Shown here in pieces: positions 1-5,941 of a stretch of 7,706 nt of DNA. The notes below the pieces were generated by a model. That model was not told where the DNA came from and did not search any database. It saw only the letters and a program-made list of their open reading frames with translations. The DNA is from Comamonadaceae bacterium. GTDB taxonomy: Bacteria > Pseudomonadota > Gammaproteobacteria > Burkholderiales > Burkholderiaceae_C. The translations under genes were made by a program, and so were the position numbers. How positions within the stretch are numbered: position 1 is the stretch's first letter; each line of letters begins with the position of its first letter. The stretch covers positions 1 to 7,706 of the forward strand of contig CANHXV010000093.1 in the NCBI GenBank assembly GCA_947464665.1, read 5' to 3'.

Positions 1-288
1 GTAATCGTCTGGGGCCAAAGCGCCTTTGCTGTCGGCTTCACCTAAAGTTTGTCGGTATTGTTGTCTGGCAGAAGCTTCCAGTGTTTCGGCTGGTATGAGT
101 TTGCGCAAGCTTGAAGCTTGGCCCACATCGACCTGAGCATGCGCAGTGCTGGCCAGCAAGGTGCTGAAACCCAAGCCAGTTCCGCCCAGTTGATTCAAAA
201 ATACGCGCCGAGAAGATCCCTGTGCTTCGGCGGGGGAAGCGGCCAAGGGATCGGATGTGTTCAAATTTGAAAAGCATCGCCAGCACAT
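1..288 (-). CDS. M48-family metallopeptidase, Tat-exported, N-terminal part only
   Basis: The frame stays open through the left window edge, so only the first 96 residues are visible and the catalytic HExxH lies outside. There is a twin-arginine signal: SSRRVFLNQ at residues 25-33, a weakly hydrophobic stretch at about 34-48, and an AHA cleavage site at 49-51. The mature start (VDVGQASSLRKLIPAE, then ASARQQYRQ and GALAPDDY) resembles, from memory, the N-terminus of M48 (LoiP/YggG-like) peptidases of Comamonadaceae, which act on periplasmic or outer-membrane proteins. No lipobox cysteine is seen at the cleavage site. The ATG at 288 is the only ATG, with an in-frame TGA six bases upstream. However, 26 residues precede the Arg pair and no convincing ribosome site is present. 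A TTG at codon 9 (262-264), giving MNTSDPL..., is a credible alternative start. The gene is divergent from ampG. The family call is inferred from the N-terminus alone. Confidence 0.7.
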   Translation of the reverse strand, partial: MCWRCFSNLNTSDPLAASPAEAQGSSRRVFLNQLGGTGLGFSTLLASTAHAQVDVGQASSLRKLIPAETLEASARQQYRQTLGEADSKGALAPDDY

Positions 289-294
289 GCCTCA

Positions 295-322
295 ATCATA
301 GTGCCGCAGCATTAGATTTCAA
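295..322 (-). promoter_or_regulatory. Sigma70-like promoter for the M48 peptidase gene
   Basis: On the minus strand, TTGAAA (317-322) and TATGAT (295-300) are separated by 16 bases. Each hexamer matches the consensus at five of six positions. Counting seven bases past the -10 element puts the predicted transcription start at about 288, the A of the first ATG. The transcript would then be leaderless, or translation would begin further in (TTG at 264). Prediction by eye only. Confidence 0.45.
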
Positions 323-325
323 ATC
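315..325. repeat. 11-base palindrome over the -35 box, possible operator
   Basis: GATTT-C-AAATC is a perfect inverted repeat around one central base. It covers the -35 hexamer of the predicted minus-strand promoter, in the gap between the divergent peptidase and ampG genes. A repressor bound here could affect both genes. It is short and AT-rich, so chance is a real alternative. Confidence 0.25.
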
Positions 326-331
326 AGATTT

Positions 332-361
332 TTCGCAAAACCTCATTGAAGCTTGGATAAT
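332..361 (+). promoter_or_regulatory. Weak candidate promoter for ampG
   Basis: A GATAAT -10 box (356-361, five of six consensus bases) is preceded at 18 bases by TTCGCA (332-337, four of six). The predicted transcription start is near 368, the ATG chosen for ampG. The -35 is poor and this is offered only as the best candidate in the gap. Confidence 0.22.
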
Positions 362-367
362 GTCGAC

Positions 368-1702
368 ATGACAGAAAAGACTGTGACGGATCAGCCCACT
401 TTTTCATGGCTCGCTTCATGGCGTGTCTATTTACAGCCTGCCAGCATGCGCATGTTGTTGTTGGGCTTTGCCGCTGGCTTGCCGCTGCTGTTGGTATTGG
501 GCACCTTGAGTTTTCGTCTGCGTGAAGCCGGCATCGACCGTAGCACCATTGGCTACCTCAGTTGGGTGGGCTTAGCCTATGGCTTCAAGTGGGTTTGGGC
601 ACCCTTGGTTGATCGAATGCCTATTCCTTTCTTGACACATCGTTTAGGTCGCAGGCGCAGTTGGTTGTTGTTAGCGCAGTCCCTGGTGATGCTGGGCTTG
701 GTGGGCATGGCGCTAAGCGATCCTGCTCAAACCTTAGGCCCTGTGGTCTGGTGCGCTTTGTTGGTTGCCGTAGGCTCTGCCACACAAGACATCGCGCTAG
801 ATGCCTATCGCATTGAGTCAGCCGATCCCACACAACAAGCCGCCTTGGCAGCCAGTTATCAAACTGGGTATCGGCTGGCCATGATCTGGGCCGGTGCCGG
901 CGTGTTGTGGGTGGCCGCATGGGTCCAAGGTGACAACGCTACGGGCTATGTTCATGCGGCGTGGCAAGTTGCATACTTTGTGATGGCCGCCAGCATGTTG
1001 GTCGGTTGTGTCACGGTTCTGATGTCCAAAGAACCTGTACATGCTGAATTACCGCCAGCTAGAAACATCAAGGCCTGGTTGCAAGGCGCACTCCTTGAGC
1101 CCTTTGCCGATTTTCTGAAGCGCTACCAATGGCAAGCGGTCTTGATTTTAAGTTTGATTGCAGTCTATCGCATCAGCGATGTGGTGATGGGCATCATGGC
1201 CAACCCTTTTTATGTCGATATGGGCTACACCAAGACTGAAGTGGCAACAGTGACCAAAGTTTATGGCGTGATCATGACCTTGCTTGGTGCATTCATTGGC
1301 GGCGTGATCGCGCTGCGTTGGGGTGTCATGCGCATCCTCATGTTGGGCGCCGTGCTCAGTGCAATGAGTAACTTGCTATTTGCTTGGTTGAGTGGTCATG
1401 GCCACGATGTGACTGCATTGATTGCTGTGGTGTCTGCCGATAATTTAGCCAGCGGCATTGCTTCGGCGGCGTTCATTGCTTACTTGTCATCTTTGACAAA
1501 TGTGCAGTATTCAGCCACGCAATATGCGTTGCTTAGTTCGATGATGCTGCTTCTGCCCAAATTCATCGCTGGTTTTTCAGGCGAGTATGTCAATGTACAT
1601 GGGTACGCCAACTTTTTCACTGCCACCGCATGGCTGGGCTTGCCGGTGCTGGTGTTGGTCGGCTTGGCTTGGCACTATCAACCATCCGAACAAGATAGAT
1701 AG
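368..1702 (+). CDS. ampG: AmpG-like muropeptide permease (MFS transporter)
   Basis: This is a polytopic inner-membrane protein of 444 residues with roughly 12 hydrophobic segments. AmpG imports GlcNAc-anhydroMurNAc peptides from periplasmic cell-wall turnover into the cytoplasm for recycling, and in some species this controls AmpR-dependent beta-lactamase. Family signs are GFAAGLP (33-39), APLVDR then LGRRRSW in the first cytoplasmic loop (78-99), ATQDIALDAYRIE (138-150), and the late SADNLASG (356-363) with YSATQYALLSS (381-391). Its length is somewhat below that of E. coli AmpG. The frame also opens at a TTG at 353, five codons upstream. ATG 368 is preferred as the first ATG, though its only ribosome-site hint is GGA about ten bases upstream. 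The divergent peptidase neighbour fits an envelope-maintenance theme. Other AmpG-like MFS porters of unknown substrate look similar, so the exact substrate is inferred. Confidence 0.85.
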   Translation: MTEKTVTDQPTFSWLASWRVYLQPASMRMLLLGFAAGLPLLLVLGTLSFRLREAGIDRSTIGYLSWVGLAYGFKWVWAPLVDRMPIPFLTHRLGRRRSWLLLAQSLVMLGLVGMALSDPAQTLGPVVWCALLVAVGSATQDIALDAYRIESADPTQQAALAASYQTGYRLAMIWAGAGVLWVAAWVQGDNATGYVHAAWQVAYFVMAASMLVGCVTVLMSKEPVHAELPPARNIKAWLQGALLEPFADFLKRYQWQAVLILSLIAVYRISDVVMGIMANPFYVDMGYTKTEVATVTKVYGVIMTLLGAFIGGVIALRWGVMRILMLGAVLSAMSNLLFAWLSGHGHDVTALIAVVSADNLASGIASAAFIAYLSSLTNVQYSATQYALLSSMMLLLPKFIAGFSGEYVNVHGYANFFTATAWLGLPVLVLVGLAWHYQPSEQDR

Positions 1703-1760
1703 ACCTCAGGCTAAACTGCAGCCAATCTTGCTTGTGCGAGATGAATAGAACTCCGACTGG

Positions 1761-2567
1761 ATGAAGGCAATCGTGAAAACTTACATATTGAATTTACCTT
1801 CAGCCCTAAAGCGCCGTGAATTCCAGATACAACAGGCACTCAATCTGAAGTTAGATGCGGTGTTCATCGATGCACGTACACCTGCAGACATTTCGAATGA
1901 ATTTTTCCTGGCCCATGCTTTTTCATGGGAGCGACCTCTTAAGGTCACTGAAGTGGCGTGTTTTATGAGTCACCATGCAGTTTGGGACATCCTTGCGAAG
2001 GGGAATGAGCCTGCATTAATTCTAGAAGATGACGCCATTTTGGCGAGCCAATCACCTGCCTTGCTCAATTGGTTGTCTGGCTTAGATCACCTTGACCATG
2101 TGTCACTTGAAACAAGGCAACGTAAAAAATTACTAGGCCTTCGAAGCATTCCCAGTGCAGAGCTTCAGGTCTCTTTACAGCCTTTGTTACAAGACCGAAC
2201 CGGTGCAGCTGCTTATGTTCTATGGCCGGCTGGGGCGCAAATTTTGCTAGATAAGTTCATCCAACAAGGCATGGGCTTGGCAGATGCTTTCATTTCCAGC
2301 ACTTACCAACTCAAGTCATGGCAAACCCTGCCTGCAATGGCCATTCAAGCAGACATGGCGGCGTTCTATGGCGTGCCTTGTCCCATGCCCTCTGAATCCT
2401 TGATTGCGCGAGAAAAGGTGCCAAGCCCTCCCACGCGGGGTGTTCGACACGATCTGCAGCTGAAATACCGAAGGCTGATGTCGCAATCGCGATTGGCAAT
2501 TCGATTTTTAAGCTGCTTCTGGCGTGCGCGGCGTCAATATGTAGGCATCGATTCACAAACTTTCTGA
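1761..2567 (+). CDS. Glycosyltransferase family 25 (LPS/LOS biosynthesis)
   Basis: This 268-residue cytoplasmic or membrane-associated enzyme would add a sugar, often galactose in characterised LgtB/LpsA-type members, to an LPS or LOS oligosaccharide. Visible GT25 features are an N-terminal TYILNLPSALKRREF (7-21), VTEVACFMSHHAVW (62-75), the metal-binding ALILEDDAIL (85-94) and GAAAYVLWPAGAQILLD (148-164). The tail is basic and hydrophobic (RRLMSQSRLAIRFLSCFW, 237-254), possibly an amphipathic membrane contact. The start is uncertain: ATG 1761 has little in front of it, whereas GTG 1773 follows GAAGG at 1763-1767 with five-base spacing and would begin MKTYILNL, a natural GT25 start. The gene lies 58 bases after ampG on the same strand and converges on the other LPS genes. 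Donor and acceptor cannot be read from sequence. Confidence 0.88.
   Translation: MKAIVKTYILNLPSALKRREFQIQQALNLKLDAVFIDARTPADISNEFFLAHAFSWERPLKVTEVACFMSHHAVWDILAKGNEPALILEDDAILASQSPALLNWLSGLDHLDHVSLETRQRKKLLGLRSIPSAELQVSLQPLLQDRTGAAAYVLWPAGAQILLDKFIQQGMGLADAFISSTYQLKSWQTLPAMAIQADMAAFYGVPCPMPSESLIAREKVPSPPTRGVRHDLQLKYRRLMSQSRLAIRFLSCFWRARRQYVGIDSQTF
1763..1767 (+). promoter_or_regulatory. Ribosome binding site favouring GTG 1773 as GT25 start
   Basis: GAAGG lies five bases before an in-frame GTG at 1773 and inside the longer ATG-initiated reading. It is the only good Shine-Dalgarno match near the 5' end and argues for a 264-residue protein. Confidence 0.45.
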
Positions 2568-2589
2568 GGGGTGGTCTGGAAAGTAAACG

Positions 2590-3495
2590 TCAAAAACGAC
2601 GCCACCAAAGTTCAAGCTTGTTCAGAATAAGAGGCAGCCACCGAGTTCGGTAGACATTGAATTTGTAGGGCTTGCGAACATGGGGGTCAATCGTGTTGAT
2701 AAAGTCTTCGGCAAATGGGTAAACACTCAATGGCCTTTGTGCAAAGGCCAAAGATTCATGAGGGCTCATGTCACGAAAAGTTTTCACTTCGTTGCCAGCC
2801 ATTTTTGCGGCAAGTTTGGCGCCAAATGTCAGCACCCGGCCACGGTACGCAGGCTCTTCGGGTACATAAAAAATCCAGGGCTCTGCCGCTTGAATCATGT
2901 CCGGCCAAAGTTGATCGGCCAAAAGACCATTGTCTGCCTCTGATGCGGCAAATTGCCAGCCCTTGGCTCGCAAACGATCCACATGGAGCAAAGCAATATC
3001 GGCATATTTTTGGGGAACTTTATTGCTTTCGTTGGGGTCTGCCAACCAGCGATAGCATCTCAAGTTTTGATCAGCTTGGTAGCGTTGCTGAAAATATGCG
3101 CGTTTGCTACCCTTCATAAACAATGGGCTAATGAACGCGAGATCTGGATTGGCCTCGAAAATGTGGTGCAACTTTTTTAAGTCATGCACGTCAAAAGGCC
3201 TCACGATTTGTAAATCGTCTTGCAACATCAGCAAATAATCAGCTTGGCAAGCAGACAGAGCGTGTTGCATGTTGCTGTAATAACCACCGTGTCGATCATT
3301 GCTCGCAGATTTCATGTGCCGAACTTGATTGCCCAAGCGATGGAGGTAAGACAAGGTTGAGGATTCATCGCTGCCGTCGTCGTACACCAGATAAGGGAAG
3401 CCAGGCATGTTGCGCACAACGGAGGTCACGCAATTTTCAAGGTAAGCCCCGCGGTTGTATGAAAAAATGGCTATTTCTAAATTTGGCATTGTCAT
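2590..3495 (-). CDS. GT-A fold glycosyltransferase (family 2-like)
   Basis: This 301-residue protein begins with a nucleotide-sugar binding half: LEIAIFSYNRGAYLENCVTS (6-25), the DDGS motif (YDDGSDESS, 38-46), then HGGYYSNMQHAL (69-80) and LLMLQDDLQI (88-97), whose QDD is the probable metal-binding DxD-like site. Residues beyond about 110 do not match any subfamily I recognise and have no membrane span. It probably transfers a sugar during O-antigen or outer-core assembly at the cytoplasmic face; donor and linkage are unknown. The start at 3495 is supported by AGGA seven bases upstream (3503-3506); M3 (3489) is an alternative. It lies 18 bases after the ligase and is the last gene of the minus-strand run, converging on the GT25 gene with no obvious terminator between them. 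Confidence 0.8.
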   Translation of the reverse strand: MTMPNLEIAIFSYNRGAYLENCVTSVVRNMPGFPYLVYDDGSDESSTLSYLHRLGNQVRHMKSASNDRHGGYYSNMQHALSACQADYLLMLQDDLQIVRPFDVHDLKKLHHIFEANPDLAFISPLFMKGSKRAYFQQRYQADQNLRCYRWLADPNESNKVPQKYADIALLHVDRLRAKGWQFAASEADNGLLADQLWPDMIQAAEPWIFYVPEEPAYRGRVLTFGAKLAAKMAGNEVKTFRDMSPHESLAFAQRPLSVYPFAEDFINTIDPHVRKPYKFNVYRTRWLPLILNKLELWWRRF

Positions 3496-3502
3496 GCTCG
3501 CA

Positions 3503-3506
3503 TCCT
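3503..3506 (-). promoter_or_regulatory. Ribosome binding site of the last glycosyltransferase
   Basis: AGGA on the minus strand, seven bases before the ATG at 3495, in the 18-base gap after the ligase stop codon. It supports the 3495 start over the internal ATG at 3489. Confidence 0.5.
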
Positions 3507-3513
3507 GGGCGCG

Positions 3514-4815
3514 TCACGGCTGTTTGAGTTTAAGAATGAATCCATGCCAAGTGCTCGATGCATCTTCTTTGGCGGACATGATCATGAGGCCTAAAAGAAT
3601 CACTGTGAATTCGCAGAAAAAATAACGAAATGAACTGCGCCCCAAAACATTGCACGTCAAGCTAAATTCAAAAATCAGCACCACCAATAACATGCCCATC
3701 AAGGCGAAAGCTGAGCGCGTTTGAAGAGTCGATTGTTTTTCAAATTTCCAAAATCCAATGAAAATGCCAGCGTACAAAGCCAACACCGATGTGACGCCCA
3801 GCAAGCCAGAAACTGCGGCGTAATGCAACAAGTCATTTTCAAATACATGGGGAATGGATGCGGGCACATTGAAGGCTTGTAAATGTTCAGCCAGTTTTGC
3901 CGTGGCTACGTCGCCAGACCACCCCAGAATGGGGCGTTGCGCAAAAAGCTGCAATGCATAGGACCACATTTCTAAGCGAACGCTGATTGACCAATCTGTG
4001 ATTTCGCCAGTTTCAAACCAATGCTGAGAATGATGCCAGATCCCTTCAAGTCGATCCCACACAAGTTCTGTGGGCGCCAGTAAAACGCCATTGATCAACA
4101 AAGCCATAATGCCCAAGATGCCTGCAAAGCGCGCCCAAAATGGCTTACCAGCAGAAATATGCCAAGCAAAGATGATCAAGAACATCACAATCGAAAACCA
4201 GCCGCCTTTGGTGCCACTGAGTAAAGACGCCCAGACCCCCATCGATGCGCCAAGTAATAAATAAGCACGCAGCCAGACTGTGCGCCGAGCCTGATCAAAA
4301 TAGAGTACACCAAACAAAGCGATGCATGAGAGCACGACCGCCAAGTCACCGAATATGATGGGGTGAGACATGTTGCCGGTAGCGCGCCCGGTGAGAAGTA
4401 CCAGACTTTGGAAGCTGGCATAGACTCCAGCCAGCAATGCGCCTGTAGCACTGCCCAACCATAAAACTGCTGGTTGTAAGCGACTCAATAGCACGCCACT
4501 CAACATCAAGGGCGTGAGCAGAAAGGGAGCAAAAGCCTCGTAGTAACTGAGTTTGGTGTTGTACCAAATGCCTAAGAAGATGCCAACCATCACAAAGAAG
4601 GCAGTTCCCAGGGCCATGTGTTTAAGGGGGGGCCATTGCCAGGCCCAAGCAAGTTGGGCGTTCTTTTGCGCGAAGGCCAAAATACCCATTGCAGCCAATA
4701 CGATACCCAATAGAGAGGGGCCCCGAGGTACTACCAAAATCATGGAGACTGCTACAAAAACTACAGCATTCATGAACAACTCGCCACGCGTTAGTGTGTG
4801 GTTTTCAATGTCCAT
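3514..4815 (-). CDS. O-antigen ligase / Wzy-like polymerase family membrane protein
   Basis: This 433-residue polytopic inner-membrane protein has about ten to twelve hydrophobic segments and a large periplasmic loop at roughly 247-330. WaaL-type proteins transfer undecaprenyl-linked O-antigen to lipid A-core in the periplasm; Wzy polymerases and some protein O-glycosyltransferases share the fold. Family signs are RATGNMSHPIIFGDLAV (144-160), LSGTKGGWFSI (199-209, where many members have SRG), SVRLEMWSYAL (278-288), FAQRPILGWS (291-300) and HVFENDLLHYAAVSGLLG (323-340). In that last motif relatives usually read HND; here it is E326-N327-D328, with a histidine three residues earlier (H323). 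The gene overlaps the upstream glycosyltransferase by 11 bases, pointing to translational coupling. Ligase, polymerase and glycoprotein ligase cannot be told apart by sequence alone. Ligase is preferred because glycosyltransferases flank it. Confidence 0.82.
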   Translation of the reverse strand: MDIENHTLTRGELFMNAVVFVAVSMILVVPRGPSLLGIVLAAMGILAFAQKNAQLAWAWQWPPLKHMALGTAFFVMVGIFLGIWYNTKLSYYEAFAPFLLTPLMLSGVLLSRLQPAVLWLGSATGALLAGVYASFQSLVLLTGRATGNMSHPIIFGDLAVVLSCIALFGVLYFDQARRTVWLRAYLLLGASMGVWASLLSGTKGGWFSIVMFLIIFAWHISAGKPFWARFAGILGIMALLINGVLLAPTELVWDRLEGIWHHSQHWFETGEITDWSISVRLEMWSYALQLFAQRPILGWSGDVATAKLAEHLQAFNVPASIPHVFENDLLHYAAVSGLLGVTSVLALYAGIFIGFWKFEKQSTLQTRSAFALMGMLLVVLIFEFSLTCNVLGRSSFRYFFCEFTVILLGLMIMSAKEDASSTWHGFILKLKQP

Positions 4816-5680
4816 GTAGGACGGCCCATTCCATGAGGCCTCTCAAACGACCCCACATGCGCGCTAATCGCTTTGGGGAAAACAGGAGGGCCCGAAAAAA
4901 CAATGCCAAAGAGGTGCTTACAAGCAATCGCCGTCGTTGTTGCAAGGCCACTTGTAGGGTCCCGTGCTTCTTTTCAAAGCTTAACTTGGACTGTGCATGG
5001 TAGTAACCTCTGGTGAACTCGCTTTTCAAGGGTGAATGGCCTTTGACAGAGCCACGGGAACCGTGAACAGCTTGTACACCAGGTGCCAACACGATGGGCA
5101 AATGTGCATTGAACAGACGCAAGCAAAGATCGTCATCTTCGTAGTACAAGAAAAAAGTCTCATCAAAAAACCCTAACGAGGCGAATTTTTCGATTCGAAA
5201 TAGCATAGCAGCGCCACAGACGAAACCGACGCAGGTTGGACCGTTGGCGCCCGGTCCTGTAGACGGCCACAAAGTTTTGGGCCACCGATAATTCAACTCA
5301 AGCTTGCCATTTGCGCCTAATAACTGCGGCGCTACCAAGGCCGCTTCTGGCATGTCGTTTGCTGCAGAAATGAGTGCCACCAGCGCTTCAGGTGTGATGG
5401 TGCAATCGGGGTTGAGCAAGAAGGCAAATGGCGTTGAAACAATTGCCAGAGCGCGGTTGTTAGCAGCGCCAAAGCCCAAGTTGAGAGAATGCGGTAGAAC
5501 TACTGCATGCGGCCACAACGCCTTCGCTGTAGTGGGCGTGTTGTCATTGCTTGCATTGTCAGAAATGATGACATGTGGACAATGCGCCAACAATCTATTT
5601 TGATTGGCAAGACAATGAACGCTGTGATGTGTCACCATCACCACGGTCACCTGTCGCAGGTCTTGTAGATTAATGTTCAT
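4805..5680 (-). CDS. Family 2 glycosyltransferase, WbbL/rhamnosyltransferase-like
   Basis: This 291-residue GT-A enzyme is probably cytoplasmic or membrane-associated and would extend a surface glycan on its lipid carrier. Motifs in order are VTVVMVTHHS (11-20), IISDNASNDNT (38-48), LNLGFGAANNRAL (66-78), FLLNPDC (87-93, the DxD-equivalent NPD), VGFVCGAAMLFR (151-162) and GFFDETFFLYYEDDDLCLRL (170-189). This arrangement is typical of WbbL-like rhamnosyltransferases, but the sugar cannot be inferred safely. The C-terminal part is basic (QQRRRLL, SPKRLARMWGRLRG) and may contact the membrane. ATG 5680 is chosen; a TTG directly before it extends the frame by one codon. No clear ribosome site precedes it, and the 37-base gap from the zinc-finger gene contains an imperfect hairpin. 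Its end overlaps the ligase start by 11 bases. Confidence 0.87.
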   Translation of the reverse strand: MNINLQDLRQVTVVMVTHHSVHCLANQNRLLAHCPHVIISDNASNDNTPTTAKALWPHAVVLPHSLNLGFGAANNRALAIVSTPFAFLLNPDCTITPEALVALISAANDMPEAALVAPQLLGANGKLELNYRWPKTLWPSTGPGANGPTCVGFVCGAAMLFRIEKFASLGFFDETFFLYYEDDDLCLRLFNAHLPIVLAPGVQAVHGSRGSVKGHSPLKSEFTRGYYHAQSKLSFEKKHGTLQVALQQRRRLLVSTSLALFFRALLFSPKRLARMWGRLRGLMEWAVLHGH

Positions 5681-5691
5681 CAAGCCGCTAC

Positions 5692-5714
5692 GCCAAGCCT
5701 TTCAAGGGTCTGGC
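5692..5714 (-). other. Imperfect RNA hairpin between zinc-finger and glycosyltransferase genes
   Basis: On the minus strand the 23-base segment starts GCCAG and ends TTGGC. These arms can pair over five positions (one G-U), then an A-C mismatch and two more C-G pairs around a seven-base loop. No U-run follows, so it is not a standard intrinsic terminator. It lies 11 bases before the glycosyltransferase ATG and sequesters the only AAGG nearby. A processing or translational-control role is possible, as is chance. Confidence 0.25.
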
Positions 5715-5717
5715 AAT

Positions 5718-5921
5718 TCAGTGGCCGTGACCGACTGTTTCGCCTGCTTTGAGTTGGTACACCGTACCGCAGTAAGGGCACTTGGCATGCCCTTCACGTG
5801 CCACATCCAAGTAAACCTTAGGGTGGGTATTCCAGACTTTCATATCAGCCTTGGGGCTAGGGCAAAAAACACCACCTTGCGGGTTTAAATCTTTGGCCAG
5901 AAGTTCAATGGCTTGGCTCAT
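5718..5921 (-). CDS. Zinc-finger CHCC domain protein
   Basis: This is a 67-residue cytoplasmic protein. Likely zinc ligands are C20 (GGVFCPSP), H33 (NTHPKVYLDV), and C48 and C51 (AKCPYCGTVY), the CHCC pattern of the zf-CHCC family shared with the mitochondrial complex I subunit NDUFS6. The HPxVYL and CPYCGTxY segments are the usual family core, and the length is normal. Its role in bacteria is poorly defined; a link to respiratory complex I assembly is by homology only. It follows ilvE by 20 bases, an order I recall as common in Burkholderiales, where an LPS heptosyltransferase or other glycosyltransferase gene often comes next. The tail ends in HGH. Confidence 0.88.
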   Translation of the reverse strand: MSQAIELLAKDLNPQGGVFCPSPKADMKVWNTHPKVYLDVAREGHAKCPYCGTVYQLKAGETVGHGH

Positions 5922-5941
5922 GAACAGGGTCTTTCTTGGAA

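Noticed and set aside
104..120. Tandem AAGCTTG repeat
   Set aside because: Only two short copies inside coding sequence (residues around QASSLRKL); no further units or mobile-element context.
38..295. Minus-strand frame starting at ATG 295
   Set aside because: It overlaps the peptidase gene in another frame and lacks the Tat signal and M48-like sequence seen in the frame from 288.
2588..2601. CGTC-AAAAAC-GACG as a terminator between the convergent genes
   Set aside because: Only a four-base-pair stem with no U-run on either strand, and it overlaps the glycosyltransferase 3' end.
2715..3119. Plus-strand frame of 134 codons inside the glycosyltransferase gene
   Set aside because: No recognisable domain, and fully covered by a minus-strand gene with clear GT-A motifs.
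4553..4819. Plus-strand frame of 88 codons opposite the ligase N-terminus
   Set aside because: Antisense to a well-supported membrane protein gene; low-complexity composition and no ribosome site.
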